NCBI GenBank assembly: GCA_949751835.1
Contig: CATKHK010000012.1
Span: 62,001 to 126,000, forward strand
DNA length: 64,000 nucleotides
Direction of reading: 5' to 3'
Source of the DNA: Blepharisma japonicum
Taxonomy: Eukaryota; Ciliophora; Heterotrichea; Heterotrichida; Blepharismidae
Shown here: piece after piece, positions 1 to 9,708 of the stretch
How positions within the stretch are numbered: the stretch's first letter is position 1
How the letters are laid out: each line of letters begins with the position of its first letter
The notes under the pieces: generated by a model
Told to the model about the DNA's origin: nothing
Seen by the model: the letters and a program-made list of their open reading frames with translations, nothing else
Database searches by the model: none
Position numbers and translations under genes: made by a program

Positions 1-1
1 T

Positions 2-454
2 GTATTTCAGTCATCTCCACAAGAGCATTTTTTTAATACGCCTTATCAAATTTCTCGAGAACTTTCTAATACACAAATTCAGCAGTTAAAAGATAAGCTA
101 AGTAGTGAAAAATATAATGAAGTCATGGAGCAAATGAAAAATATAATTAGAGACAATTTTTGGGACTCTGATGACTATTGCTTGAAGGTAAAAACAGGAG
201 ATTTAATAATTATGGCTTCAGATGGACTATGGGACAATGTTTTCCCAAAGGAAATATTGACCTTATTATCAAAATACAAAGAAAGTGTTTATAATCCTAT
301 CGAGTTAGCAAATCTTCTGGGAAGGTATGCTTATTTTAAATCTAAATCGAAATTATCCTCACCTTTTGAAGAACGAGTCAAGGAGAATTATGGAAATGGC
401 TGGACAGGGGGTAAGCCAGACGATGTTACGGTTGTCGTTGCGTCTGTGGCATAA
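2..454 (+). CDS. PTC7/PPTC7-like PP2C protein phosphatase, 3' part only
   Basis: The reading frame is open from base 2 and ends at TAA, giving the last 150 residues of a gene that begins outside the window. The segment SPQEHFFNTPYQIS matches the PTC7 branch of PP2C phosphatases (compare the EQ.H.FN.PYQLS block of that group). It is followed by the metal-binding block MASDGLWDNV and the C-terminal DDVTVVVA block carrying the last acidic ligand. The family removes phosphate from Ser/Thr using two divalent metals; PTC7 members are usually mitochondrial, but the targeting region is missing here, so location cannot be judged. No in-frame UGA is present in this part. Confidence 0.85.
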   Translation, partial: VFQSSPQEHFFNTPYQISRELSNTQIQQLKDKLSSEKYNEVMEQMKNIIRDNFWDSDDYCLKVKTGDLIIMASDGLWDNVFPKEILTLLSKYKESVYNPIELANLLGRYAYFKSKSKLSSPFEERVKENYGNGWTGGKPDDVTVVVASVA

Positions 455-894
455 ATCTCTTTATTTAAATTTGGCTTCTGCTCAATTGATAAATTTAACA
501 AATTATTGACTTTTTTAATATATAAGATTTTAAGAAAGATGCAGAAAAAGATTGTATATAAACTCCGATAATACAAAATAATCTACATAACTATTTGTAT
601 GTGCCTGATTTATTTTTATATTGGTTTGATTGGCTAGCTGGCAAAATATTGAAGATAATTGTAAATATCTAAGACAAGTTTTGTGTAGTTAATGATTTTT
701 TATGCTCATATGTTTAGTTTATATAATTTTATTGTGGAAAATATGTATTAATGTCCAAAAGTATCATTGTAATTAATATATGCTCCAGATTAATGAGTAA
801 ATCATATTATTATAATAATTTTATATCATTTCAAAGAATTTTAATTCTATTATTTCAACTCACTTAATTAAATAAAATAATTGCAAGCCTATAA
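455..894. other. AT-rich spacer, no gene seen
   Basis: Very AT-rich DNA between two genes on the same strand. Short open stretches stop within about 10 to 15 codons even when UGA is read as Trp. No RNA gene or repeat is recognised. Confidence 0.6.
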
Positions 895-1344
895 ATGGAG
901 TTCCGGAGAAGAAAATCCACAATTAATACTCTGTCAATGCTTGGATATCTAAAGCTAAATAGAAAATTAGACAGAATCATGAACTCGATTAGTCCGGATT
1001 CCAAAAAATCTGAAGAAATAAGCAATTTTACTGGACGAAATACCATAAAAATGTGTGCCAATAAAATACTGCTTCGAAATGCCAAAAAAGAAAAGTCAGA
1101 AGAGTTTTCTCCTCCCCATATTAGAAAGAATAAGCGGCATTCATCAATGCTCGAAAAAAAAGAAAACTGCATCGAAACTTACATAAATAAAGTTATAAGC
1201 GAATTTGAGCTTGATAAATTACAAAACCACGAAAAAGCCGAAAATAAAAGCGTAAATAGTTTTGATAAATATTTAGGCCCAAACGGTGAAGAGGAAGAAG
1301 AAATATTATCAAAAACGATCGAAACGCTAAATAATTACATGTAA
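895..1344 (+). CDS. Hypothetical basic protein, 149 aa
   Basis: An uninterrupted frame of 149 residues from ATG to TAA. The product is rich in Lys, Arg, Ser and Asn, with an acidic EEEEE-type run near the C-terminus, and has no signal peptide or membrane segment. No family is recognised. The frame's length in such AT-rich DNA and its balanced amino-acid use support a real gene. The next gene starts 74 bp downstream on the same strand. Confidence 0.6.
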   Translation: MEFRRRKSTINTLSMLGYLKLNRKLDRIMNSISPDSKKSEEISNFTGRNTIKMCANKILLRNAKKEKSEEFSPPHIRKNKRHSSMLEKKENCIETYINKVISEFELDKLQNHEKAENKSVNSFDKYLGPNGEEEEEILSKTIETLNNYM

Positions 1345-1418
1345 AAAAAATTTATAAATTATTTAATGATTTTATTGATGAGGAGTCAGAAACTAAAAGT
1401 TTAAATAATTGTTATAAT

Positions 1419-2528
1419 ATGGCAAATAAAAACATTTACGATTTGCATGAAGACTCACCTTTATCAATTGAAAATGAAAGCATTTCTAGCGATTCTCGGC
1501 AGTATAGTCAAATGTCAGAACAAGATGCTGAATCAGCATTTGCTGCTCGTAGAGAACAAATAAAAGCAGCACTTAGAGTAAAAAAATCACCCCAAAAGTC
1601 TAAAATGCAAAACAGCAAAAACTCTAACTCTTTTACGGGTAGCACAACTAATCATTCAGCTCCGGAAACACCTAAAAAAGCATTTTCCAGACGATCTTCA
1701 GTAAACTCTATACAAAAATCATCTAAAAAAGATCCTGAAAAGAAATTTAATTCGACTCCATCTACACCTCGGCGGGATCTTTCAAATCAATCATTAATTA
1801 TTTCTAGCAAAAATCAAGACGCTAACACTTCTGTTTCTTCAATTCATTTAAGACAAATTTCATTGAATCAAGTATCCTCTTGCAATGTAAGCTTTTCCAA
1901 GGATATCCAAAATGATTTTAAACGAAAAATGGATCAAAAATTCACTGAGTCTGCAATTGTGGAAAAATACGATATAAATGAGCCATTGTGTGAAAGAGCA
2001 GTTAAATGGAAAATAAATGCACAGAATAAATGAAACGAAAAGAAAAAAGAAAATGAAGACGCTGAGATGAAAGACTGCTCATTTTACCCTATATTAAACG
2101 ATAAAATAAACTTCGATAATTATCAAGATGAGGATATCTACACAAGGCAACTGAAGTGGAAAGAGCAAGCACTGTTGAAAAATGAAGAAAATGCAATAAA
2201 AAAGCATATGAAAGAGATCGAAGGGTGCACATTCCAGCCAAAAGTCCATTCAAAAGCAAAAAGTCCATTAAAAAGCTTAGGCGTTTATATGCGAAACATG
2301 AAGTGGAAATCCCAAGTTGAGTCAAAAGTCGAAAAAATCGAGCAGCAAAGCTTCAGCCATTTGAGTTTTGAGCCAAAAATCAATATTTCTTCAAAAGGCC
2401 GACAAAGTGCCCTAGGTCAGCATTTTCATCAAGATGATTTAGTAAAGCGCTATATGAAGCTTGACTATCAACTCAATTCTATCTCCAAACGAATAGAGCA
2501 AGCCTTATCTGATGACCCTTTGTATTAA
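1419..2528 (+). CDS. Repeat protein with KWK...C.F.P motifs, 369 aa
   Basis: One frame of 369 residues when the UGA at 2031 is read as Trp (NKWNEKK). The N-terminal 170 residues are Ser/Asn/Lys-rich and probably disordered. The C-terminal half holds three imperfect repeats of about 30 to 45 residues, each with an aromatic-basic core followed by an F.P block: ERAVKWK then CSFYPIL; TRQLKWKEQ then CTFQPKV; MRNMKWKSQ then LSFEPKI. Such modules are common in large protist proteins, some associated with cilia or basal bodies, but no function can be assigned. The UGA lies inside the first repeat, so stopping there would remove all repeats; this supports read-through as Trp. Confidence 0.7.
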
Positions 2529-2569
2529 TATTTATTGCATAAAAATATTGTGTATTACTTATTAACTCA

Positions 2570-3677
2570 TTACTCTCTCCCTTCATTAAACAGAAACTTT
2601 CTGATTTCAGGAGTAATCTGTGGATGGTTATGGATTTTTATCAATTCCCGAATTTCGTCTTTCAGCTCAGGCTCAATTTCTTTGCCATAATATTGAGCTA
2701 GGGTTAGCAAGGCTTGATGCCACATAACAGGCATCCTTCGGTCATCCATAATAAGCTTATAGAAAAATTTACACACACTAGCAAGGACTCTTCCAGGCAA
2801 TGCATATCTTTTTTGCAGTAAAACTTTGATGAAATGTATGACTGGGCCTGTACATTCCATATCTGAAAGTTTTATAAGTGCAGCCCCAGCATGAAGCATG
2901 GGAATAGATACCTAAATAGTTAATAACTGTTCGCTGGATTTTTTATCATCCGGCACGTAATGTAGCACGGGTGAAATGGAGAATGCCAAGAAAAGCACCA
3001 CCTTAATGTCATGCACATACCTTTGAAATCACTGATCCTATTATAGTTGCTTCTTTTAGTGTACAGTCTTCCTCGCAAAGGGGAAACAGAATTCCTCTTA
3101 TCCAAGCTGCAGGCTTATAAAAAGCCTTTTTCAAGGCTAAATAATGATGGTAGTTTAATTTTTTGTGTTTCTGAATGTCTTTTTTAGCTGCATTATAAAG
3201 GGTTCTGTACAAAAATTTTTGTGATTGTTTAGGGCCCATGCTTGATACAAAAATTTTTGTGGCTTGATATACAGCTTGTGGGCTCCAGTCATCTGGACTT
3301 GTAAGCTCGAGGATTTCCATCCACTTTTCAAGCCCTGGGATTATTTTGAAAGCATTTGGGAGCTTGCCACTTCGATATCCTCGAAGAATTTTCCCAACCT
3401 TAGAATAGACGTCTTTTATCTTTGGGTCGAGAGAACTTGTGTCTTTAAGCTTCTCGCTGAGCTCTGTGTTAAATGTGACTCTATTAGCTCTGAATGCTTG
3501 AAGCTCATTCTCTACCTCTTCAGGAACTTCTTCTGAAGCTGGAAGACAAATAAAGCCTTCAGCATCAATCAGATCTTCAGGGTCTTTGATTTTTTCCTTG
3601 GGTTCTTCGATTTTGCGCTTTAAGTTTGTGTCTTTGTGGGATACTTTTACGTGCTTTGTTCTATTAGTTTTGCCCAT
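2570..3677 (-). CDS. Bystin (Enp1/BYSL), 40S ribosome assembly factor
   Basis: Joined exons 3677-3021 and 2911-2570 give 332 residues. Bystin/Enp1 is needed in the nucleolus and cytoplasm to build and export the 40S ribosomal subunit. Exon 1 carries the conserved core (LPNAFKIIPGLEKWMEILEL, YQATKIFVSSM, YHHYLALKKAFYKPAAWIRG, LFPLCEEDCTLKEATIIGSV). Exon 2 carries VSIPMLHAGAALIKLSDME, KRYALPGRVL, MPVMWHQALLTLAQYY and HPQITPEIRKFL, matching the family to its end. The exons meet cleanly at ISK/VSIP after removal of a 109-nt GT..AG intron that contains an in-frame TAA, so full-length protein needs its removal. That intron is unlike the 15-nt introns elsewhere and is described separately. Confidence 0.93.
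2912..3020 (-). other. 109-nt intron of bystin, the only long intron in the window
   Basis: The segment starts GTATGTGCAT and ends CTATTTAG, phase 0, between AAG and GTATCT. Its 3' end has the A six bases from the end plus TTTAG, the same 3' pattern as the 15-nt introns here. It sits between two copies of AGGTAT, so splicing at GT..AG and TA-to-TA excision at 3019/2910 would give the same coding sequence. The inside is about 43% GC, visibly less AT-rich than the spacers. Confidence 0.85.
2926..3019. mobile_element. 94-bp TA-bounded IES-like insertion inside a 15-nt intron
   Basis: Removing the 94 bp that begin with the TA at intron positions 2-3 and end just before the second TA (2925-2924) leaves GTATTAACTATTTAG. 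This is exactly 15 nt, starts GTA, ends TAG and has A at position 10, identical in form to the other six introns. The insertion is 41 of 94 GC. It has no evident coding content and no clear terminal inverted repeats (ends TATGTGCATG and, on the other strand, TAACTGTTCG). TA-bounded internal eliminated sequences are known in Blepharisma. That this is one is inference; an ordinary long intron is the alternative. Confidence 0.5.
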
Positions 3678-3783
3678 TAATTATATCATGATGGAAATTA
3701 GAAATAAATAATAAATGACCAGCTAATATATCTTATCAAGCATTTTAACATGTATTTTTTAACTCTAACTGTCATAACAAAAA

Positions 3784-5193
3784 ATGAAGCTAAGCTTATT
3801 ATTGCTGTTTAAATTTGTAAGCATTTTTGCTATACAAAATCAATTATCACCTTCATTTCTTGGCAAAGAGCCATCAGAACTATCCCCATCGTCCCAAAAT
3901 CTGAATTCCTGAATCAGCTGAAAAGACCAGAATTCAAGATTTGATGCAAAATTTCAGCCATTGCCAAATGCCTTTACCCCGGAATCACCAAATTATAGTG
4001 AAGGCTTAATAATGCAGGCATGGTGGGCATTTCTTTTATCATTTATGATGCTAACAGCGTTAGTTGTGACTGTTATTTTTCGGCTGAAGCTAGGATACTG
4101 TGGAGGAAAGCAGTTAAAAAATGAACAATTTACAAAACAATTAAAATGGACCCCAGGTACTTTGAGTTTTATTTCTTATCTATTATTCTTAATAGGAGGA
4201 GTAACCCTCTTATTTGCAAGCGGTCAGATCTCCAACCAAGCGAATAATGCAGTAAAAATTACAAACGCCCACTCAGAAGCTACCTACTCCACTTTATACC
4301 AAATTAAAGAAGAATTAATAGAAATTTCAAATCAGTCCCATGACGAAGATAACAGTTTCGCCGATATCCACTATGATTTGCTTGAAAAATCGATAGATGA
4401 AGCAGAAAAAATGCAAGAAAAAGCAGATAATTTTGAAGATGATGTAAATGGCCTAGATAAAACAAGGCTAATTGCAAGTTTTATCCTTTTTTGTGTTGGA
4501 TTTGTGCTGTATCTAATAGGTTTTGTTGCTTTTGTGATAAAAGAAGAAAGTGTTGCCTTGGGTTTTGGGATTTCTTTATGAGTTATGGCAGTCCTTACAG
4601 CATTAACGTATGTTCCATATATAATGGAATTGACTGGGAGTATTGATTATTGTGAGTCTATTTCTGAGTGCTTAGATGACAGTTATATTCCTTTAGGAAA
4701 TTCAGGACTAAGCTATTATTACTCAGATCTTTCAAACGAAGCTAAGCATGATTTAACAAAAATCCAAGCAGAAATATCGTTATCAATTGATGCAGACTTG
4801 AAATTAATAAATTCAAGATTGTTTAATTTATATCAGATTAACCCAATCACGAACTCTGATAGTTTAAGATCTATGCATGAGTTATTAAATAACGATGCAA
4901 AGGTATTGCAATGGTGGAAAATTCTTAAGGTACTTGAAAATGCCATGGACGATCTTGTGTTTTTTAATAGGAATTATCATGTATTGAATTTTTGTAAGGA
5001 TGTGAATACAAAGACATGCAATGATATCATGCAAAATACGAGGGTTGGAGTAATTGCTTTGAGTATTTTGGTCATTGCTTTTGTTCTGGGAGCTTGGGGA
5101 GGGTTTTTAGCCCCTAGGGTAGTTAATAGGTGAAGACGTGAAGAAGATGAAAATGCTCTTGCCAAACATAATTTATATGGAGCATGGAAGTAA
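3784..5193 (+). CDS. Five-helix membrane protein, tweety/prominin-like topology
   Basis: A 469-residue frame containing four UGA codons read as Trp (two near 3919-3930, then 4579 and 5131). The ATG at 3784 begins a signal peptide (MKLSLLLLFKFVSIFA). Hydrophobic helices follow at about residues 78-98, 120-143, 223-250, 254-275 and 423-445, with large soluble loops between helices 2-3 and 4-5 and a short basic tail ending HNLYGAWK. A signal peptide, five helices and two big outer loops is the layout of prominins and tweety channels. No diagnostic motif was confirmed, so this is a topology match only. Both large loops have Asn-X-Ser/Thr sites and paired Cys residues. Confidence 0.7.
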
Positions 5194-5521
5194 AAATATC
5201 ATCATTTATATACGTTAAATTAAAAAACATCAATTTTTTATATCTAAAACAGCTGCCTATTCCTTCTAAATTTGTTCAATATATAAAGAATTTATTCTTA
5301 TTGCTTTAAATAGTAAAGATAATCTTTATTTTTTATTGTAAGCATATTAAACATTTTAATAGTTCCCTTCATATCCATTTTTTATGACGTAGGAAAAAGC
5401 ATGATTATTCGAGATTTCCCTATAGGCCATTTTTACCTCCATTTTTTATTTGTACTTATAAAATCAGGGGTCTGACCATTACTATAAATAGCAGAAATTA
5501 GTAAAAAATTATATAAAATAA
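5194..5521. other. Spacer upstream of the ARF array
   Basis: AT-rich spacer of 328 bp. It holds two copies of TCCATTTTTTAT (5374 and 5438), the first followed by TGACGTA, which resembles a CRE-like half site. These could be promoter elements of the first ARF gene, but nothing in the sequence proves it. No open frame of note. Confidence 0.35.
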
Positions 5522-6067
5522 ATGGGTTTAACATTTTCAAGAATTTGGCAAAGACTTTTCTCACACAGAGATATGCGTATTCTTATGGTGGGCCTTGACG
5601 CAGCAGGTAAAACAACTATTCTTTACAAACTAAAACTAGGTGAAGTCGTAACAACTATTCCAACTATTGGATTTAACGTAGAAAGAGTTGAATACCGCAA
5701 TATTTCTTTTACAGTCTGGGATGTTGGTGGGCAAGACAAAATAAGACCATTGTGGAGATACTATTATGAAAATATTCAAGGGATCATTTTTGTGGTGGAT
5801 TGTAATGATACTAAAAGAATTGAGGATGCAAAAGAGGAGCTCTATAGGCTTGTTAATGAAGATCAGCTTAGAGACACTTGTGTTTTAGTGCTGGCAAATA
5901 AGCAAGATTTGCCTCATTCGATGACTGCTGCGGAGCTAACTGATAAATTGGGGCTGCATGCTATTAGAGGAAAGAAATGGTATATTCAGAGCACATGCGC
6001 AGTTAGTGGAGATGGGCTGTATGAAGGACTGGATTGGCTTTCCAGAGCGCTGACTGGGAAAGCATAA
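5522..6067 (+). CDS. ARF1-type small GTPase (array copy 1, canonical)
   Basis: A complete 181-residue ARF, the family's usual length. ARF proteins bind membranes in the GTP form and recruit COPI and clathrin adaptors at the Golgi. Every functional block is present: Gly2 for N-myristoylation (MGLTFS), the P-loop GLDAAGKTT, switch I PTIGFN, switch [10 protein letters not shown] with the catalytic-region Gln, the guanine-specificity motif NKQD, and the TCAVSG block. The Trp in WDVGGQ is TGG here, whereas the next copy uses TGA. This is the first and best-preserved of six copies on the same strand and very likely supplies the essential ARF1 function. Confidence 0.95.
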   Translation: MGLTFSRIWQRLFSHRDMRILMVGLDAAGKTTILYKLKLGEVVTTIPTIGFNVERVEYRNISFTVWDVGGQDKIRPLWRYYYENIQGIIFVVDCNDTKRIEDAKEELYRLVNEDQLRDTCVLVLANKQDLPHSMTAAELTDKLGLHAIRGKKWYIQSTCAVSGDGLYEGLDWLSRALTGKA

Positions 6068-6192
6068 ATAATGTAAAAATTATTTTTATAATTTCTTTAG
6101 AACTTTAATAAACAAAAAGTCTAAATATTCAAATTTAAAAAAGCAGCATTATTAGCTAAAATAGCCTGATAATTTAATTTATAAAAATAAAA

Positions 6193-6729
6193 ATGGGTTC
6201 TGCAATTTCATGTGTCTGGGGTAAATTTTTCAGTAAGAAATCTGCACGTATCCTTATGCTTGGTCTAGACTCAGCTGGTAAATCATCAATATTATACAAA
6301 TTAAAGCTAGGAGAAGTAATATCTTCAGCTCCAACTATAGGATTTAACGTTGAGCGCGTTGACTTTCAAAACATCTCTTTCACAGTTTGAGACGTTGGAG
6401 GGCAAGACAAAATAAGAAGTTTCTGAAGATACTACTATGAAGATGTCCAAGCGTTAATTTTTGTTGTTGATTCAACTGATAGAGCAAGAATTCGTGAAGC
6501 AAAAGATGAGTTACATAAGGTTGTTAATGATGAACTTCTGAAAAATATCAAAGTGATAGTTTTTGCAAATAAACAAGACTTATCTGACCACATGACTGTT
6601 GCTGAAGTCTGCGATAGACTGCTTTTGCATAGAATCATATATAAAAATTGGATGATTGTTGGAACAAGTGCAATAAGTGGAGATGGTCTAAATGATGGGC
6701 TCAAATGGCTAGCTGATAACATTGAATAA
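6193..6729 (+). CDS. ARF-family GTPase (array copy 2, intact, Trp from UGA)
   Basis: A 178-residue ARF when UGA at 6388 and 6424 are read as Trp. The first of these is the invariant Trp of WDVGGQ, so it is direct evidence for the code change. Gly2 (MGSAIS), P-loop GLDSAGKSS, switch I PTIGFN, switch II DVGGQDK, NKQD and GTSAISG are all intact. The product should therefore bind and hydrolyse GTP. It is more diverged than copy 1, for example in the C-terminal third ([16 protein letters not shown]), suggesting a specialised ARF. It lies 125 bp downstream of copy 1. Confidence 0.92.
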
Positions 6730-6959
6730 TTAATAGCAAAATTTTGGTAAGCAAAATGTTTTTAATTTATATTAAGATATCAGGATATTTATTTTTGCCT
6801 TTTTTAAAAGCTTTATAAAACTCTTCACAGTTTTCCTTAATTTTTAAAATAGTTTTTTTTTTATTTCTAGCTTCTATTTGTAAATTTCAAACTATATTAT
6901 TCTAAGCTCATAATGGGGCTTCATTTAAAATGTCATATTTAGTAAAATTTAGAATAAAT

Positions 6960-7508
6960 ATGGACTTATCATTTCCAGAGTCTGAAATATATTCTTTGGG
7001 CCAAGAAAAAAACGTCTTATACTTCTAGGGTTAGATTCAGCTGGAAAAAAAATTCTTTACAGGTTTAGACTAGGAGAAGTTACAAATACTACCCCAACAA
7101 TAGGATTTAATGTAGAGCGCGTTCAGTATCAAAATAGGACTTTTTGACGTTTGAGATGTTGGCGGACAAGAAAAAATAAATCCATTATGAAGATTTTACT
7201 ATGAAAATGTTCAAGGGATTATTTTTGAAATAGACTCTACTGACAGAAAAAGGATTAGTGAGGCAGCTGCTGAATTAAGACATATTTTAAGTGGAGAACT
7301 TTTAAAAAGTGTATTCTTGTAATTTTTGCTAATAAGCAAGATTTGCCAGGATGCATGTTGGTTGATGAAGTTTCTGAGATGATGGAGCTTACAAGTATTA
7401 CAGGGAAAAGGTTTTTTTGTGGTAGGAACTAGCGGCGTTACTGGAGAAGGAATTTTTGAAGGGCTAAGTTGGATTGCACAGAAGATTAATGGGGAGGGGA
7501 GTAATTAA
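6960..7508 (+). pseudogene. ARF pseudogene (array copy 3, several frameshifts)
   Basis: ARF sequence is recognisable throughout but no single frame spans it. [11 protein letters not shown], then [19 protein letters not shown], then VWDVGGQEK, ANKQDLPG and a normal C-terminal end all lie in changing frames. A base is missing just after the ATG, a codon of the P-loop is lost, another base is missing before VWDVGG, and there are shifts before ANKQD and within a T-run near 7420. With at least four indels plus loss of P-loop residues it is best called a pseudogene. Some shifts lie in homopolymers, so sequencing error might account for part but hardly all. It is closest to copy 2 by switch-region wording. 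Confidence 0.85.
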
Positions 7509-7907
7509 TAATAATTTCAACTATAGAACTTGAATTTCTATAAAATTGGATTGTCATTGCTTAAGTTAAGCTCTTGCTTATTTGCAATTATTATTTATAA
7601 GAAATCTATAATACCGGATATATTCAGAATTATTGTAGATCAGCTAGATTTAATGTTCTTTTGTCAAAATATTAAATATTATTTAAAATCATATATAAAA
7701 TAGGCAGATACCTAAATAGCAATTGATAAATTTTAAATTAAAAGCATAGTAATTTTTTTTATTTCAAATATTTCAAGTTTATATTATCAAGATATTAATT
7801 TGTATCTGATGACTAAAATATTGGAATCAAAGCTGATTTTTATGATTTATAGCTACATCGTCATGAATCTGATAAAATCTCCATTAAAAGATCATTATAT
7901 CTTAATA
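7509..7907. other. Spacer between ARF copies 3 and 4
   Basis: AT-rich. Its last 100 bp (from about 7810) resemble the DNA before copy 5: both have AAAAT-ATTGG-ATCAAAGCT followed by TGATAAAAT, then the ATGGG start. This suggests that copies 4 and 5 were duplicated together with their leaders. No gene is seen. Confidence 0.5.
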
Positions 7908-8470
7908 ATGGGTTCAATACTTTCAAGATCACTAAGAGAAAGACGATTTTTAATACTTGGTATGAGTGGAGCAGCAAAACAACTCTTATTTATAAGCTAA
8001 GACTTGGAGAAGTCCATAACCATGTCGGGCATATAGGCTTTAATTGGAAAAATGTTCAATATAAAGATATGAATTTTGTGTGTTGAGATATAGGAATTAG
8101 TCCAACAAGACCAGAATTCAAGCATAAATATAAAGATTTGTATAGAAATACAGTTGCTGTAATATTTGTAATTGATTCATCTTATAGTGACTGATTTGAA
8201 GAAACTAAAATTGAATTTCAGCGAATTTTACATGATGAGTGTTTACATAATTTTGTGTTATTGGTGTTTGCAAATAAGCAGGATGTTTTAGGGGCAGCAT
8301 CTGTGGAAGAAATTACAAATCTGTTGGAGCTCAATTCTATTAGAGGAATTAATTGGAATATTCAAGGATCGTCGTTTCTGAATGACGATGGAATTTATGA
8401 AGGTCTCGAATGACTTAAAAAAGCATTAGAAAATGAGACAGCAGTTAAGAATAATTGGTGATGCTTATAG
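7908..8470 (+). pseudogene. ARF-like gene broken in the P-loop (array copy 4)
   Basis: It starts MGSILSRSLRERRFLILG, then one base is missing within the P-loop region (GMSGAAK), after which the correct frame runs to TAG at 8468 with no other break and three UGA-encoded Trp. The P-loop also lacks the usual G before K. Switch I is eroded (HIGFNWKNV) and switch II reads WDIGIS instead of WDVGGQ, while ANKQD and IFVID are kept. The pattern suggests a gene that first drifted into a pseudo-GTPase and then lost its frame. If the missing base is a sequencing error, this would be an intact relative of copy 5. Confidence 0.8.
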
Positions 8471-9024
8471 ATTTTGCATGATTTTAGTAATTTAATAATG
8501 GCTAGCATAACAATTTAGCCATGCAAAAAAGTTATATAGTTCTTAGATTAGATCTAGCTTTAACTTTAAGTTTTATTGCCCAAGAAAGAATGAAGACTTG
8601 GCCTGGGCAGGAGAAGAGCCAATATTAAATTTCCCATCCAACTTAGGCGACGAAGCATCTCAGGAAGCTAGTGTTGGCTTCATTTGTGAATTTCTGATTG
8701 GATTGCTAACCTAAGTAGTTTAAACGAGTTTGGGAGTTACTGCATAACTTCTTAATTAGGCTAAATACATCCTGAGGAATATTAGAATATCCATAGCGCT
8801 CTTCTCTTACGCTAAGAATATAATCTCAGTGTACTTACCAACTTATCAATTATAATTATTGATACATTCATGGTTTAAAATCGGCATGAATACTCAATCT
8901 CTATTATTTATATTTGAGCACAATCCAAATCCTCATTATTTTCTGGTTTGCAAAATTATTGGTATCAAAGCTATATCATATATTGATAAAATTTCTATCA
9001 AAATTTTAACAGTTTCATAAAAAA
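8471..9024. other. Spacer between ARF copies 4 and 5
   Basis: A 554-bp spacer. It contains a possible small gene relic (8521-8714, listed separately) and, from about 8945, the leader shared with copy 4. Otherwise AT-rich without signals. Confidence 0.5.
8521..8714 (+). pseudogene. Possible relic of a small secreted-protein gene
   Basis: The ATG at 8521 opens a hydrophobic start (MQKSYIVLRLDLALTLSFIA) like a signal peptide and stops after 35 codons. A second frame overlapping it reads NEDLAWAGEEPILNFP and on to GFICEFLIGLL before TAA at 8712. Together they look like one former gene of about 65 codons with a single shift. No relative was recognised, and chance cannot be excluded. Confidence is low. 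Confidence 0.25.
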
Positions 9025-9567
9025 ATGGGATCGGGTTGCTCACGCAAATTAAAAGAAAGGCGGTTTCTTATACTTGGTTTGGACGGAGTCGGCAAAAAAA
9101 CTCTTCTTAAAAGATTAGGGAGTGAACCACTCCAGCATCATGTCTTATTTGAAGGCTTTGACTATTGAAGTACAAGACATGGACGTTGCAATTATGTTTG
9201 TTGAACTTTAGGAACTGATGCAGCAAAGCCGAAAAACAAATCAAAATATAAAGAAATGTTTAGAAATGCAGTTGCTCTTATTTTTGTAGTTGATGCATCT
9301 GATAGTGCTAGATTTGAGGAAGCAAAAACTGAATTTCATAGAATTTATAATGAGATATCTATAAGCAAGAATACTGTATTGGTGTTTGCAAATAAGCAAG
9401 ATATTGAGGGTGCAGCATCTGAAAGAGATATGAAATCCTATCTGAATCTTTATAGCATTAGAGCATCCACATGGAATATTTATGCATCATCATTTACGAG
9501 AGGAGATGGGCTTGAAGCAAGCCTTATGTGGCTAGAATGTGAAACAGGCAAGAATATAAGGGATTAA
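9025..9567 (+). CDS. ARF-like pseudo-GTPase (array copy 5)
   Basis: A complete 180-residue frame with two UGA-encoded Trp. The overall ARF scaffold is kept (LILGLDGVGK, LIFVVDASD, FANKQD, C-terminal helix), with Gly2 and Cys5 (MGSGCS) suggesting myristoyl plus palmitoyl anchoring. Key GTPase residues are gone: the P-loop reads GVGKKT, where the Mg-binding Ser/Thr is Lys; switch I has no PTIGFN block; and switch II reads WTLGTD instead of WDVGGQ, losing both the Asp and the Gln. Because the frame remains open, it may be an expressed non-cycling ARF relative. It is the closest relative of copy 4. A recent pseudogene still without stops is the alternative. Confidence 0.75.
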
Positions 9568-9708
9568 TTAGATTAAAATTCTTCTGTCTCTTTTTATCGG
9601 AATTATTCGGCTATTTTTTAAATTTTCAAAATAAAAATGCCCTTAATTCTGAGTGGGAAAATGTAGTATTTTATATCTAATATAACTTAACAATGTATAA
9701 ATAAATCT

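Noticed and set aside
6960-7508. Programmed ribosomal frameshifting or 15-nt introns as an explanation for ARF copy 3
   Set aside because: The breaks are single-base changes at unrelated sequences with no GT..AG segment of 15-16 nt and no shared slippery motif. A P-loop codon is also missing.
7705-7722. Shared string GATACCTAAATAG between the bystin insert edge (2907) and 7708
   Set aside because: A 13-14-bp match is expected by chance in 64 kb of AT-rich DNA, and the flanks differ. Not taken as a shared element end.
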